A DNA stretch of 10,967 bases from Phlegmacium glaucopus (lineage: Eukaryota > Basidiomycota > Agaricomycetes > Agaricales > Cortinariaceae). The stretch lies in NCBI GenBank assembly GCA_015039465.1, contig MU130626.1, forward strand, positions 59,548-70,514, written 5' to 3'. Position numbers and translations under genes: made by a program. Each line of letters begins with the position of its first letter. Within the stretch, counting starts at the first letter, position 1. This document shows positions 1-8,661 of this stretch, one piece after another. Under the pieces are notes generated by a model. The model had not been told where the DNA came from and ran no database searches. It saw only the letters and a list, made by a program, of their open reading frames with translations.

Positions 1-1087
1 ACCTCTAGTTCCTTCCACCTTACTCCGTCTCGTCGACCTCCAAGTTCAATACCTGTACTCCTTCTTCGACGAACCACGTCTTGTAGGTCTGTGGGAGTTT
101 TCATACCCTTTAAATCGTTCGTGTATGTCTCTAGTTCCTTCCACCTTACTCCGTCTCGTCGACCTCCAAGTTCAATACCTGTACTCCTTCTTCGACGAAC
201 CACGTCTTGTAGGTCTGTGGGAGTTTTCGTACCCTTTAAATCGTCAGTGTATGTCTCTAGTTCCTTCCACCTTACTCCGTCTCTTCGACGTCCAAGTTCA
301 ATACCTGTACTCGTTCTTCGACGAACCACGTCTTGTAGGTTCGTGGGAGTTTTCATACCCTTTAAATCGTCCGTATATGTCTTTAGTTCCTTCCAACTTA
401 CTCTGTCTCGTCGACCTCCAAGTTCAATACCTGTACTCCTTCTTCGACGAACCACGTCTTGTAGGTTCGTGGGAGTTGTCATACCCTTTAAATCGTCAGT
501 GTATGTCTCTAGTTCCTTCCACCTTACTCCGTCTTTTCGACGTCCAAGTTCAATACCTGTACTCGTTCTTCGACGAACCACGTCTTGTAGGTTCGTGGGA
601 GTTTTCATACCCTTTAAATCGTCCGTATATGTCTTTAGTTCCTTCCAACTTACTCTGTCTCGTCGACCTTCAAGTTCAATACCTGTACTCGTTCTTCGAT
701 GAACCACGTCTTGTAGGTTTGTGGGAGTTTTCGTACCGTTTAGATCGTTGGTGTATGGTCTTAGTTCCTTCCACCTTACTCCGTCTCGTCGATCTCTAAG
801 TTCAATACTTGTACTCCTTCTTTGACGAACCACGTCTTGTAGGTTTGTGGTAGTTGTTCGTACCGTTTAGATCGTTCGTGTATGACCTTAGTTCCTTCTA
901 CCTTACTTCGTCTCGTCGATCTCTAAGTTCAGTACCTGTACTCCTTCTTGGACGAACCACGTTTTGTAGGTCTGTGGTAGTTTTCGTACCCTTTAAATCG
1001 TTCGTGTATGGCTTTAGTTCCTTCCACCTTACTCCGTCTCGTCGACCTCCAAGTTCAATACCTGTACTCCTTCTTCGACGAACGTAG
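1..1087. repeat. 126-bp tandem repeats (8.6 units) encoding TPRs
   Basis: A strict 126-bp period is visible by eye: the landmark ctagttcc or ttagttcc recurs at 5, 131, 257 and onward to 1013. The units are nearly identical. Differences cluster at a few codons, such as the residue before QGRW, E/K and E/Q around the EQL motif, R/S before KKLL, D/S after EHP, and V/S/G before the TY pair. Because 126 is a multiple of three, long spurious open frames also exist in the text as written. The array continues at 2264-2760 in normal orientation, giving about 13 units in all. Confidence 0.95.
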
Positions 1088-1151
1088 TCGTTTTAGTCCT
1101 TTAAGGGTATCGAACAGTGTCAGTGTAACGGTTTTAATATCAAATAATATC
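1..1151. CDS. C-terminal TPR part of the NB-ARC/TPR gene (in reversed block)
   Basis: Complementing this stretch base by base without reversing it, and reading left to right, gives one open frame joined seamlessly to the minus-strand gene ending at 2264. The frame holds eight full TPR units plus a partial ninth. Each has the pattern G-RWNEAEQL, then QVMDM-KKLLGAEHP, then TL-SMGNLA-TY. The last unit breaks off after KKLL and continues into a short serine-rich tail (ASAKSGNSHS, then LSQSHCQNYSLL). A TAG then lies at complement positions 1149-1151. At the junction one unit reads STYGDQGRW where its neighbours have STYRDQGRW, a single substitution with no frame change. The TPRs are of the kinesin-light-chain type and probably form a ligand- or partner-sensing superhelix. 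Confidence 0.88.
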
Positions 1152-1683
1152 AAACAATGTCACGGGTATCATAGGTAACAACTTTAGTTTAATTCTTCGA
1201 ATCAGTTGCTGCTCTAATCGTGTAGTTCGTTCCATTCTAAAGGTCAAACAGAGCCACTCGAACACTCCGTTTACCTACTCATCAATGTTGTATTAGATGG
1301 ATGAAATATATGGGTTACTCTATTGTTCTCTGATGTTCTTTTGTTATTCTATCTTTGGTTTATACCTTTAGGCTCACCGTGGTAACACGTACGAGCGTGT
1401 TCTAGGCCTTAAAGTTGTAGGTACAGTGCGAGTGATTGTGACAGGTCGTGACAGGGTTTACGTCTCAAGTGATATAGTGTAACATCTCGTGACGTTCCCT
1501 AGGTAATGATGATAGTACGTAATACTTAGGGTCCGATAGGTCATCTATAGGAATTATACTTAAGATTATCAGTAATAAAAGTTTATATAAAGTAAGTTTG
1601 ATGTAACATTATACTCTCGTTTGTTTGTCGGTCTATGTACATAGATTACTTTACTTAAAATTATTCCTTTCGATCTTCATTTC
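1152..1683. other. Spacer between convergent genes (in reversed block)
   Basis: After un-reversal this segment lies between the transposase stop and the end of the NB-ARC/TPR gene, which converge tail to tail. It is A/T-rich with stops in every frame I followed. I saw no terminal inverted repeat, RNA gene or tandem array. It probably contains the two 3' untranslated regions. Confidence 0.6.
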
Positions 1684-2263
1684 GATTCTTTCTCTATCTA
1701 TTTCAAGGAACAGTTTCATGAATAAGTTGGTCTTAAGACTTGTCATCCATCTCCTTAATATGAACCACTCCGCCGTTAGTCGATGTAAAGGTTTTGTTCC
1801 TCAGTCCAGTTATCCGCGAGAATGAACGACGTTTCATACAGCGGTTACTCAAACGGTAACCGAACGGAACGGACAAACTCTTATATATTACTACTAAAAC
1901 GGAGTCCCATTCCAGGAACTCGACACCTACTTGGACTTTACAAAAACGACTAGACCCCATGTTATAGTTTTGTTACACGTATAAGTTTTGTTACACGTAT
2001 ACATTCCTTTGTTAGAGGTACTTTCTCCCTAGAACACACAACTTATTATGTCTTCTACTCTGTATTAAGGCGTTGAACTACTGGAACTTTCTAACCTCCA
2101 ATCGTCCTATAAGTTGGTTACTTGGTTTTAGATACTATAGGTATGGAAGTTCCGACGATACACCGGTAAGTTTTAGACCTAGGTCTAACTACTACTGACC
2201 TAGCATCGCGGGGTTGAGGGTAAGTGGTCTACCTCCTGTACGTAAATGTCAGAACCTATCCTC
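1684..2263. mobile_element. Plavaka-like transposase, C-terminal fragment (in reversed block)
   Basis: Read right to left without complement from 2263, the frame opens with LLSKTVNACPPSGEWELGRY and continues DPVIINLD and EWPHSSLEG. An intron follows at 2145-2084 (62 nt, GTATGG donor, ctgctaac branch site, AAG acceptor). The second exon starts HQVAELCLIF. It continues through FDIVPQISKN, QGPYPEAKSSLYILKQARQ and ANGKLIGDI. One missing base then leads to QQVRAPIDLTPCFG, ADCRLTKYNS and SEFWLNKYFDKELYLSLS, ending at a TAG (1686-1684). From memory of the family, a GRYD-V-VN-D motif and an FWLNKYFDKE tail are typical of the C-terminus of fungal Plavaka transposases of the CACTA superfamily. The catalytic domain would lie outside the window. 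The single-base frameshift suggests an inactive copy or a sequence error. Confidence 0.75.
1966..2001. repeat. Perfect 18-bp tandem duplication
   Basis: The unit agttttgttacacgtata occurs twice back to back (1966-1983 and 1984-2001) with no mismatch. In the un-reversed transposase frame it duplicates six residues (YAHCFE/YAHCFD) just before FDIVPQ. It is in frame, so it lengthens the protein without breaking it. It is probably replication slippage in a decaying transposon copy. Confidence 0.9.
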
Positions 2264-2770
2264 TATGTGCTTGCTAAATTTCCCATACTCTTGAGGGTGT
2301 ATGGATGTTCTGCACCAAGCAGCTTCTTGCTCATGTCCATAACTTGAACCTGCAGCTGCTCTGCCCCATTCCACCTTCCTTGATGTCTGTATGTGACTGC
2401 TAAATTTCCCATGGCATTGAGGGTGCTTGGATGTTCTGCACCAAGCAGCTTCTTCCTCATGTCCATAACTTGAACTTGCAGCTGCTCTGCCTCATTCCAC
2501 CTTCCTTGATGTCTGTATGTGCTTGCCAGACTTGCTATACTGTCGAGGGTGCTTGGATGTTCTGCACCAAATAGCTTCATCCTCATGTCCATAACTTGAA
2601 TCTGCAGCTGCTCTGCCTCATTCCACCTTCCTTGACCTCTGTATGTGACTGCTAAATCTGCCATACTGTAGAGAGTGTTTGGATGTTTTGCACCAAACCA
2701 TTTCTTCCTCATGTCCATCACTTGAACTTGCAGTTGTGCTGCATTGTCCCAGTCACCATTCTCATTCATT
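2264..2770 (-). repeat. 126-bp TPR-encoding repeats in normal orientation (about 4 units)
   Basis: Units repeat at 126-bp spacing, with ccaccttcct at 2371 and 2497 and the next near 2623. The first unit of the array, near 2750, is diverged (GDWDNAAQL in place of GRWNEAEQL) and marks the conserved array's N-terminal edge. The array extends without a phase change into bases 1-1087 once that block is un-reversed. Confidence 0.92.
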
Positions 2771-4708
2771 ACTAGTGCAAATTTGGTCCACTTATCATCA
2801 TCATACTGCTTAATCAATCCTATCTGCCTTTTATACAACTCATTTCCTTAATATGTGGAAAGATCAACCGACGCAGTGCATAATCCTGACTTTTAAATTC
2901 CCTTGGAATTGCACAGGACAAGATTATGCTTCCTATCTGACACATTCTTTTCTGCTCAGATTTTAACATTCTCTCCCTGCTCCAGTATTGCACCAGAGGA
3001 TGAACAGACAACATCTTAGATGATTGCCCTTTTTTCATCAGGGAGAAAGAGAGAAGGACACTAATCCCTTGCCCAAAGATGAACTCATCCCAATGACCAT
3101 CTTTGTCCAAGCAAAGCAGCTTCTTAGCCACCTTTCTATCAACATGTTTCCTAGACTTCTCAGCAGCAGACTGAAATATATCTTTAGAAATGTTACTGTG
3201 ATGATAGAAAGCACATATTTGAAGAATCAGAATGGCAGCCTGGGCAGCTTGTGCATATACAGCAGTGGAACGTCCACTAGCTCTCTTTTTTATCTCTTTA
3301 AAAGAAAGATCCCAAGTCCCATAGACTGTTTTATTATACTTTGATGCTACATTCACTGACATGAGAGCATGATGATGTACTGAGAAGTGCCTCAGATATT
3401 GATCAATATCACACTTCCCAGCTTCAATATAAGCACCAGCATGATCAATAGCAAGAGGAATGCAGCCAAGTGCAGTAACAATCTCTTTAGCAGCTTGTAG
3501 ATGCTCAGGCAATGGCTCCAAACAGCCAGCCTTGAGAAGTAGAGTTATGGCATCTAGTTCCTCCATCTCCTTGATCTCAATTTTGTTCTCAGATGATACA
3601 ATCCTTCCCATGGATTGATTCCGGCTAGTAATCAGAATATTACCTCTGTTACCTGGTGGAATGAACTGGGCCACCACCTCTGGAGGAGGATCATCAGCAT
3701 TATCAAACACAATCAACCATTCTTCTTGGAGAGAAGATATCCACTGGAGGACAGACTCAACTGAGCCATCCATACCAGTATCTTGAGCAGCAGGAAGGCT
3801 AGAAATGCCCTTGAGAGACATTCCCATGCTCTCCTGAGAGGAGGCATCAACCCAGAACACATGTGAAAAACTGACAAGAAATGAATCCAGTGGTGTGAAT
3901 GATATTCTGACAACTCTTACCTCTCAGACGTTTCTTCTATGAACTTGAGACAAATCTGGGTTTTTCCGATCCCTCCCAATCCCCAGAGGAGACAAAAGCG
4001 CCTCGAAATCAGTCTATTATGGACAAAAATCTTCCCAAGTTTATCAAGTACATCCTTCCGCCCAGTAAAGACTGGACTGGAGCCGGTTACAGGGAAATTT
4101 ATGGGCCTTTCACCAGCATTGGCAGGGAGAATAATGGAATTGTTCTGCATGTACGATTATTGCTAAATCATATACACAACTTACGAGAAAGACTTACAAA
4201 AGTGCCGCCAGTGATGAGGATATTCTGGGCATTCGCAAAGAGACCCGAGACAGATTGTTGAGCCTGCTGATCATCAACGAAAGCCGAGAGTACATGACGT
4301 AAGCAACTCACGGAGGAATGTTGCTCCGATTTCGTGGATCCAAAGTTGGCATGCACTATTGCATCAGGCGAGGATGAACTTCCTTTCGGATGGGCTACAG
4401 GCGCAACTGCTAAAGCGGAAACCGAAGCGGAGGCTTGGAGTTCATGGGCGGTCTGATGGATGACGATGATTAAATACTTGAGGATGCGATGGGTGAAGTT
4501 TAACGCTCACAGTAACGCCAGCGACTTGAATGGCTTGTGCGCTTGCAGCCGCAGCACTAGTGGGAACGGATGGCATGGGGTCAGCGGTGCTTGTTATGAT
4601 TGTCGATGTCGAAGTTGCTGGTTCAGGGCTTGAACCCAGAGCATGGTTGGTCGGGGATATATATTTTGGTTCCTTGGAATTGACAAATTTCTTAAAAATG
4701 CGCTTCAT
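2264..4708 (-). CDS. NB-ARC/TPR protein, NLR-like STAND ATPase (N-terminal two thirds)
   Basis: Four exons: 4708-4511, 4452-4198, 4144-3921 and 3870-2264. The introns are 58, 53 and 50 nt, with donors GTGAGC, GTAAGT and GTAAGA and CAG acceptors. All phases keep one frame. Residues 1-150 are low-complexity (Ser/Ala/Thr-rich) and end in an ANAQNILITGGTF motif often seen ahead of NB-ARC in basidiomycetes. Walker A GLGGIGKT is at about 206-213, Walker B LIVFDN near 278-283, a TSR sensor near 307-309, GCIPLA near 361-366, and an MHD-like VHPLVQYW near 515. TPRs follow. Such proteins are STAND-class ATP switches, and in fungi are linked to non-self recognition; that role is inferred here. One base appears to be missing near 2845-2848, where the frame passes from PHIK to NELYKRQIGL. 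The gene continues into the reversed block, for about 1,150 residues in all. Confidence 0.85.
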
Positions 4709-4933
4709 ATCGTCGAGTAGTGAGCTATAGTGAGTTGTGGTGATGGGAATCGATAAGAAAGAGCGCTCTATTACATACGCAGAGATGTCAACTATATCCG
4801 GACGGAGGACAAATGGACTTGTATCTATGATTACATAATTACATTGTATGCCACCTATTCCGGCACCACTTGGTCCACGACAATCTTCTATTTTAGTGCT
4901 TCCTCCGTATCCTGTAATGCGGCAGCATCATGA
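4709..4933. promoter_or_regulatory. Divergent upstream region of the NB-ARC/TPR gene
   Basis: This 225-bp stretch lies between the minus-strand NB-ARC/TPR start codon at 4708 and a plus-strand coding-like fragment. It must contain the NB-ARC 5' untranslated region and probably its promoter. I see no convincing TATA box, repeat or known operator. Confidence 0.35.
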
Positions 4934-5331
4934 TCACCAGTCAAAACACCCATCGAGTGTAGGCTTGGCCATCGGACAAAACTCACTTCTCCACCTCTGG
5001 GTGCAAACCTCCCTTTCGTGGTCTCTCACCTCTCTCAGTGGTACGTAAATTAATAGAATTTTGATCCTTGACTGACTATCTCTATTAAATTCTCAGCTTG
5101 CACGCGATGATCAAGGATTCCAAGATTTACGCGCAAAAGTTCCGCGTTCTAGAAGCCCGAGTCTGAACAAGTAAAATCGAACTAAAATTTAACTGGCATC
5201 ATTGGCCCGGACACCATAGGCAATTGATTTAGCATCGCATCTAGCAGTCCAAGCTCGACCCTCCAGCTACTGGCTTCCCGCATCAAATCAACCCGGATGG
5301 CCCCAACACTATGGTAGACTCGCAGGTATGT
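4934..5331 (+). pseudogene. Unidentified broken gene fragment with two probable introns
   Basis: An open frame from 4934 (VKTPIECRLG, then PPLGANLPFVVSHLSQ) joins in phase across an intron at 5041-5096. That intron has donor GTACGT, branch tgactgac and acceptor CTCAG. The frame goes on to CLHAMIKDSKIYAQKFRVLE ARV and then meets TGA at 5164-5166. A further exon-like piece follows between an acceptor TCTAG near 5240 and a donor GTATGT near 5332. I saw no start codon in frame, since a TGA lies immediately upstream at 4931-4933. I do not recognise the protein family. The clean splice sites and codon continuity argue that it was once a gene. The stop, the missing start and the partial second copy elsewhere suggest a remnant. 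Confidence 0.45.
5173..5313 (+). repeat. Copy A of a dispersed repeat shared with the right block
   Basis: The segment contains aatttaactggcatcat, accataggcaa and ctagcagtccaagctcga. The same strings, in the same order and spacing apart from about 20 extra bases, are found when bases 10006-9847 are read right to left. An 18-base exact match lies near 5239-5256. In native orientation the two copies are direct repeats, one ahead of the F-box gene and one downstream of the FIST gene. It may be a duplicated gene piece, since one stretch is flanked by plausible splice sites. Confidence 0.8.
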
Positions 5332-5484
5332 ATGAGTTTTGAGGATATTCACTGAATTCAGTATACTTACCTAGAAACTGGATCCATCAAGGATCCATCT
5401 GGCCGTACTAGACCGTACTGATGTAAACCCATTTGATGATCACTCTTCAACGTTCAACAGTCGCTGATCTTTCTCTTCGCTGTC

Positions 5485-6843
5485 ATGTTAAACCCACCTC
5501 TTTCTCTCCTCTCAGACGATCTGTTCGGTTACATCGTCGACCACGTAGCAGAGCTCCCATATTCGATTAAAATCTCGATAATTTATCCCTTGCTGATAGG
5601 GCATTCACTCGGTTCTGTCAAGCCTACATCTTTAAAGTCCTCCACTTGCACAGCTGGGGAACCAAAAACAGCGTATCCAAAAAGCTGGAAAAGATCAAGA
5701 AAATCTTGAATGACGAGCCATCATTCGCCAACCGAGTACGCACGATTCGGTTCACCATCGGATACAAACGAAATGGATGGATTTTCAACGATCTTACATT
5801 CATCAACATCCTCCAACTTCTCGCCAAATCGCCCATGCCGCCACATGAACTTCAACTCTACGGGTGGGCGCGTACATTCAGATTCGAGGACCCCGCACTT
5901 GTCGTAGGACGGCTCATGCAATCATTCTTTTCAGAAACTCTGACTGTCCTCCATCTTGTCGAGTGCAAGAACATTCCATTAACTCTTTTCCTCATCTGCC
6001 CCAGGCTGAGAGAAATACATCTGGACGTGGTGGAAGCGACTAGGGACTACGATGAATATCCCGACAACCAGTGTTCGGGCCGAGAGTTGCCAGCACTTGA
6101 ATATCTGAGCTACCTCGATTCAGTGAGCCTCGTCAAGCAGATGATCACTCCACCGTCTAGGTTCCATACATCTGTGGTCTTTTGGTCAAAGCTGCGCGTT
6201 CTGAAGCTATGTCCGCGAGAGAAGAAAGAGCTGGCCTGTTTGCAACCTATCCTCGATGTCGCCTGCAACACACTAGAGGAATTGTACCTCACTAATAAAC
6301 AAGTCTGGGGGACAAGAGGTGTGGTTCTTTTTTATTGACATGAATCGAATTTGAAGGGTTTCTCAACAAGAGGAACAACTCCCCCTCAGTGGCCTCGTGA
6401 ACCTCAGGGATCTTTCATACCTGCACGTCTTTGCGCTCTACGTCATCATCAAGTGTGATGTACCAGAGTCCGCAGTTGTCCGCGATGTCAATCTCGTCCT
6501 CAATACGATACCGACATCTAATCAGGTCATGAACCTCTCATTTTATTTTAGCATCCGCGGTGAGCATCCTTTTGGCGGATGTCTCGAGGAAGATTGGGTT
6601 GGATTATGCGACGAAATCGTACGGATTTCTGCAGGGAAACCTCTCAACTTGGAATTAGAGACATCGGCGCTTCCGCACAGATTTAGATGCCCATTCAGGG
6701 AAGAAGAATCTCCAAACCCACTCCCCGGACAAGACGAACTATACGATCGCATCATGGAGAGGATATCATCGCTTTCGGACCACCCGAATATTTGTACCCG
6801 CTTTTGGCATCCTGCTCGTTCAGACACATGTCGTTTATTGTAA
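5485..6843 (+). CDS. F-box/LRR-like protein (one frameshift)
   Basis: Exon 1 is 5485-6318. The intron is 6319-6370 (52 nt, GTGTGG to CAACAAG). Exon 2 is 6371-6843, ending in TAA. The start codon is followed by PPLSLLSDDLFGYIVDHVAE LP. After one missing base in the AAAA run at 5569-5572, the frame continues NLDNLSLADRAFTRFCQAYI. Together these resemble an F-box-like helix trio. The rest of the roughly 435-residue protein has leucine-rich, LRR-like stretches (LPALEYLSYLDS, LRVLKLCP, LEELYLT, LVNLRDLSYL). F-box proteins usually recruit substrates to SCF ubiquitin ligases, and large lineage-specific sets are common in mushrooms. Substrate and exact subfamily are unknown. The single missing base could be a real mutation or a sequence error; the rest of the frame is undamaged, which favours error. 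Confidence 0.7.
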
Positions 6844-7269
6844 CCCTTGAATATAGCAAGGAAACAGTTCCATTGTCTGTATGATGGTCCTCTGTGGGAG
6901 TACACATCTATGAATGAGACGTCAACTATATACTGTGGTGCCAGTGACGACTTGTTGGTATACTTCATCATTTATAGAATATATAATGCTCGGTAAAAGG
7001 CGAATGTCCTATGAATGTATGTTAGAATCATACAATTCCAAAAATGATTACAGCCTGAGAATTTGGGCGCCTATAAAAAACCGTTCTATCCACACTAATG
7101 CGCTGCATGAAGTTGGCCTTATGACTCGTGCAGAAATCCATCAGAACTTGAACAGAAAAGGTCGTAACGGCACACATGGCTTTCCAACGCACAACATTAC
7201 AATGCTTCAAAGCATCAAAGCATCCGTACATCTTCATTCGTATCCACTCTCAGCTACACACCGCTACCC
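6844..7269. other. Spacer with no supported gene
   Basis: This lies between the F-box stop codon and the stop of the minus-strand secreted-protein gene, which converge. Open frames here are short, show no splice partners and no recognisable motif. A cctataaaaaac string at about 7070 is TATA-like, but no gene starts downstream of it. Confidence 0.6.
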
Positions 7270-8299
7270 TTACTTCCTCTTATCCGCCTTTGCCTTGTTG
7301 AGTGCGGTAATGCGAGGAGAGATCCTAATTGGCATCAGTTTCGTCTTCCCTGACCACACAACAATACGTTTACGGGGCGGACTCGCCTTGACCGAATGAG
7401 TATCTGATCCTCCAGTTGCTGATGTCTTCGAGGGATCGCCGGGGTCCATGATCTTCGCGTTATTCATTGTTTTACGAAGCGTTTTATGGAAAGTTTTATC
7501 TCCGAAGTCATGGCCATGCTATGCGAGCCCAGTGATTGATCAATGTTGAAGTACTTGTAGTAGTAGTAGTAGTAGTAGTGGAAAAAACTCACCTTTTTGA
7601 ACGTTTCGTCCAGCCTTTTAGCAGTCTTCCTGGCAGTTCCGTAGCTGAGTAAGGTATATTTATCGCGGATTGGGTTAGGTTTGAGAGCTTTGGCAGCCAT
7701 TCCTTACTTAATCACCTGGCCTTTCTATAGCGGGGTGAGACACAGGCAATAAAAGTCAGCAGATCAAGAGAGTCTTACTCCACCTTTGACACCTGCAGGG
7801 ACTGCCCTTGACCTCCTTCTGCAGGTCGGGGTGCAGTTTGCTAAGTAAAAGGATGAAAATGACGGTGAGGTGGCACCGGCGCATAATGGGAATGAATACG
7901 TACTCAAATTGGAGGTTATTCTTTGCAGGATGGTTCTTGACCATTTGATCTTCAAATACATGATCTACAATCGGAGGAAAAACACAGTGGTTAGCGAGAG
8001 CGGTAGACATTCCGAAGCGACGTACCAGCATCCGTCTTCGGGATCATCAGCATTTTCTTCCCATTGGCAGGACGGTCCTTCGCGTCGAGCTTTTCGCGAG
8101 TAACGCCACCTGTCTGATCGAACTTGTACGCATAGTCATGTTCTTCAGAAGCCTTTCGATATGTCTTGCTAGAAGCTTTTGCTCCACCTGCTCGTCCCTC
8201 TAATTCAACCCAAGACGGTGGGATAACAAGCGCAACACAGACGAAAGAGAGCGTAGACAGAACAGTGAGGAGAGTGGATAGGATCAGCGACCAGCGCAT
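7270..8299 (-). pseudogene. Small secreted basic protein, five exons, probably broken
   Basis: Exons are 8299-8026, 7964-7904, 7840-7779, 7724-7593 and 7518-7270. The introns of 61, 63, 54 and 74 nt have donors GTACGT, GTACGT, GTAAGA and GTGAGT. The N-terminus is a hydrophobic signal-like segment (residues about 4-25, LILSTLLTVLSTLSFVCVAL). Later parts read ADHVFEDQMVKNHPAKN, LHPDLQKEVKG, AVPAGVKGG, KGQVIK, KYTLLSYGTARKTAKRLDE and HGHDFGDKTFHKTLRKT, with a lysine-rich tail. Two lesions appear. The frame changes between EVKG and AVPAG near 7805, and a TAA at 7706-7704 splits KGQVIK from GMAAKAL. The pieces fit a basidiomycete secreted family I recall only loosely, so I assign no function. The alternative is two adjacent small genes, the second starting at ATG 7700. 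Confidence 0.6.
7558..7578. repeat. TAG trinucleotide microsatellite (7 units)
   Basis: Seven uninterrupted TAG units (CTA on the minus strand) lie inside the last intron of the secreted-protein gene, about 12 nt after its donor site. The location explains how the tract is tolerated. It is likely length-variable between strains. Confidence 0.9.
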
Positions 8300-8415
8300 G
8301 ATTTATTTAATAATGAGGGAATAGAGAATAGGGTGTGGGGTGTTTTCAGAGGACCAGCCTGTTAGATCGAACATTCTAATGACCGGTATCTACTGGATTC
8401 CGCTAGAGGCAAAAG

Positions 8416-8604
8416 TTAGCGTACTCCCGTTCCAGCTTTCGGTGTAGTTGGGACACGTTTTACGAATCGTACTGCGATCATAAGGACACTTATGACGATA
8501 ATACACAGTTTCTTGGCGCAGCCCTCCAAATCCTTCCAAATGGAACGGATACTGGCATTTGCGTCCCAGTGGGTAGCAGCACCAAGCTTGACATCGTGAT
8601 CCAT
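8416..8604 (-). CDS. Small ORF with one possible membrane segment
   Basis: A 62-residue frame starts at ATG 8604 (MDHDVKLGAATHWDANASIR). It has a mixed polar first half, then a hydrophobic stretch CIIVISVLMIAVRFV at about 34-48 flanked by lysines and arginines, and a basic tail ending GTGVR. The hydrophobic run is short for a full transmembrane helix. No intron or family is recognised. It could instead be an exon of a larger gene or a chance frame. Confidence 0.3.
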   Translation of the reverse strand: MDHDVKLGAATHWDANASIRSIWKDLEGCAKKLCIIVISVLMIAVRFVKRVPTTPKAGTGVR

Positions 8605-8661
8605 AACTCATGTCACATCACATATATCGATGCTGTCTATTACGAGAGACTAACAGTATGG

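Larger units (their letters stand above)
1..2263. other. Left block stored reversed without complement
   Basis: Neither strand of this segment encodes anything recognisable as written. Read as a plain string from 2263 down to 1, it gives 126-bp TPR repeats matching those at 2264-2760, a stop codon closing that gene, and the C-terminal end of a transposase with a spliceable intron. The repeat string ccaccttcct lies at 2371 and 2497. Flipping exactly bases 1-2263 puts the next copy at 2245, exactly 126 bp away, and the reading frame runs through the join with no indel. Known recombination and inversion processes give reverse complements, so I infer a string-handling artefact or deliberate edit. 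All features inside this block carry strand '.', because they read on neither strand of the given text. Confidence 0.95.

Noticed and set aside
91..799. Two long overlapping plus-strand open frames with repeated segments, resembling a novel repeat protein
   Set aside because: They arise because the 126-bp repeat is a multiple of three and the text is reversed. Un-reversed, the same DNA encodes a coherent TPR array on the other frame with a matching neighbour.
854..1087. Further plus-strand repeat ORF
   Set aside because: Same cause as above: it lies within the reversed TPR array.
1..1087. CRISPR-like or satellite array
   Set aside because: The unit is 126 bp with no spacer structure, and it is coding after un-reversal.
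1..2263. A true chromosomal inversion
   Set aside because: An inversion would show the reverse complement. The match to 2264-2760 is to the plain reversed string only.
3024..3344. Plus-strand ORF of 106 codons
   Set aside because: It is antisense to the NB-ARC exon, which has clear motifs and splice sites.
6914..7399. Plus-strand ORF of 161 codons
   Set aside because: Its 3' part is antisense to the last exon of the secreted-protein gene, and its 5' part shows no motif or splice partner.
7464..7700. A stand-alone minus-strand gene starting at 7700
   Set aside because: The frame runs into an intron with a GTGAGT donor at 7592 and continues at 7518. Upstream exons also lie in phase, apart from one TAA, so I treat it as part of the larger gene, with the two-gene option noted.
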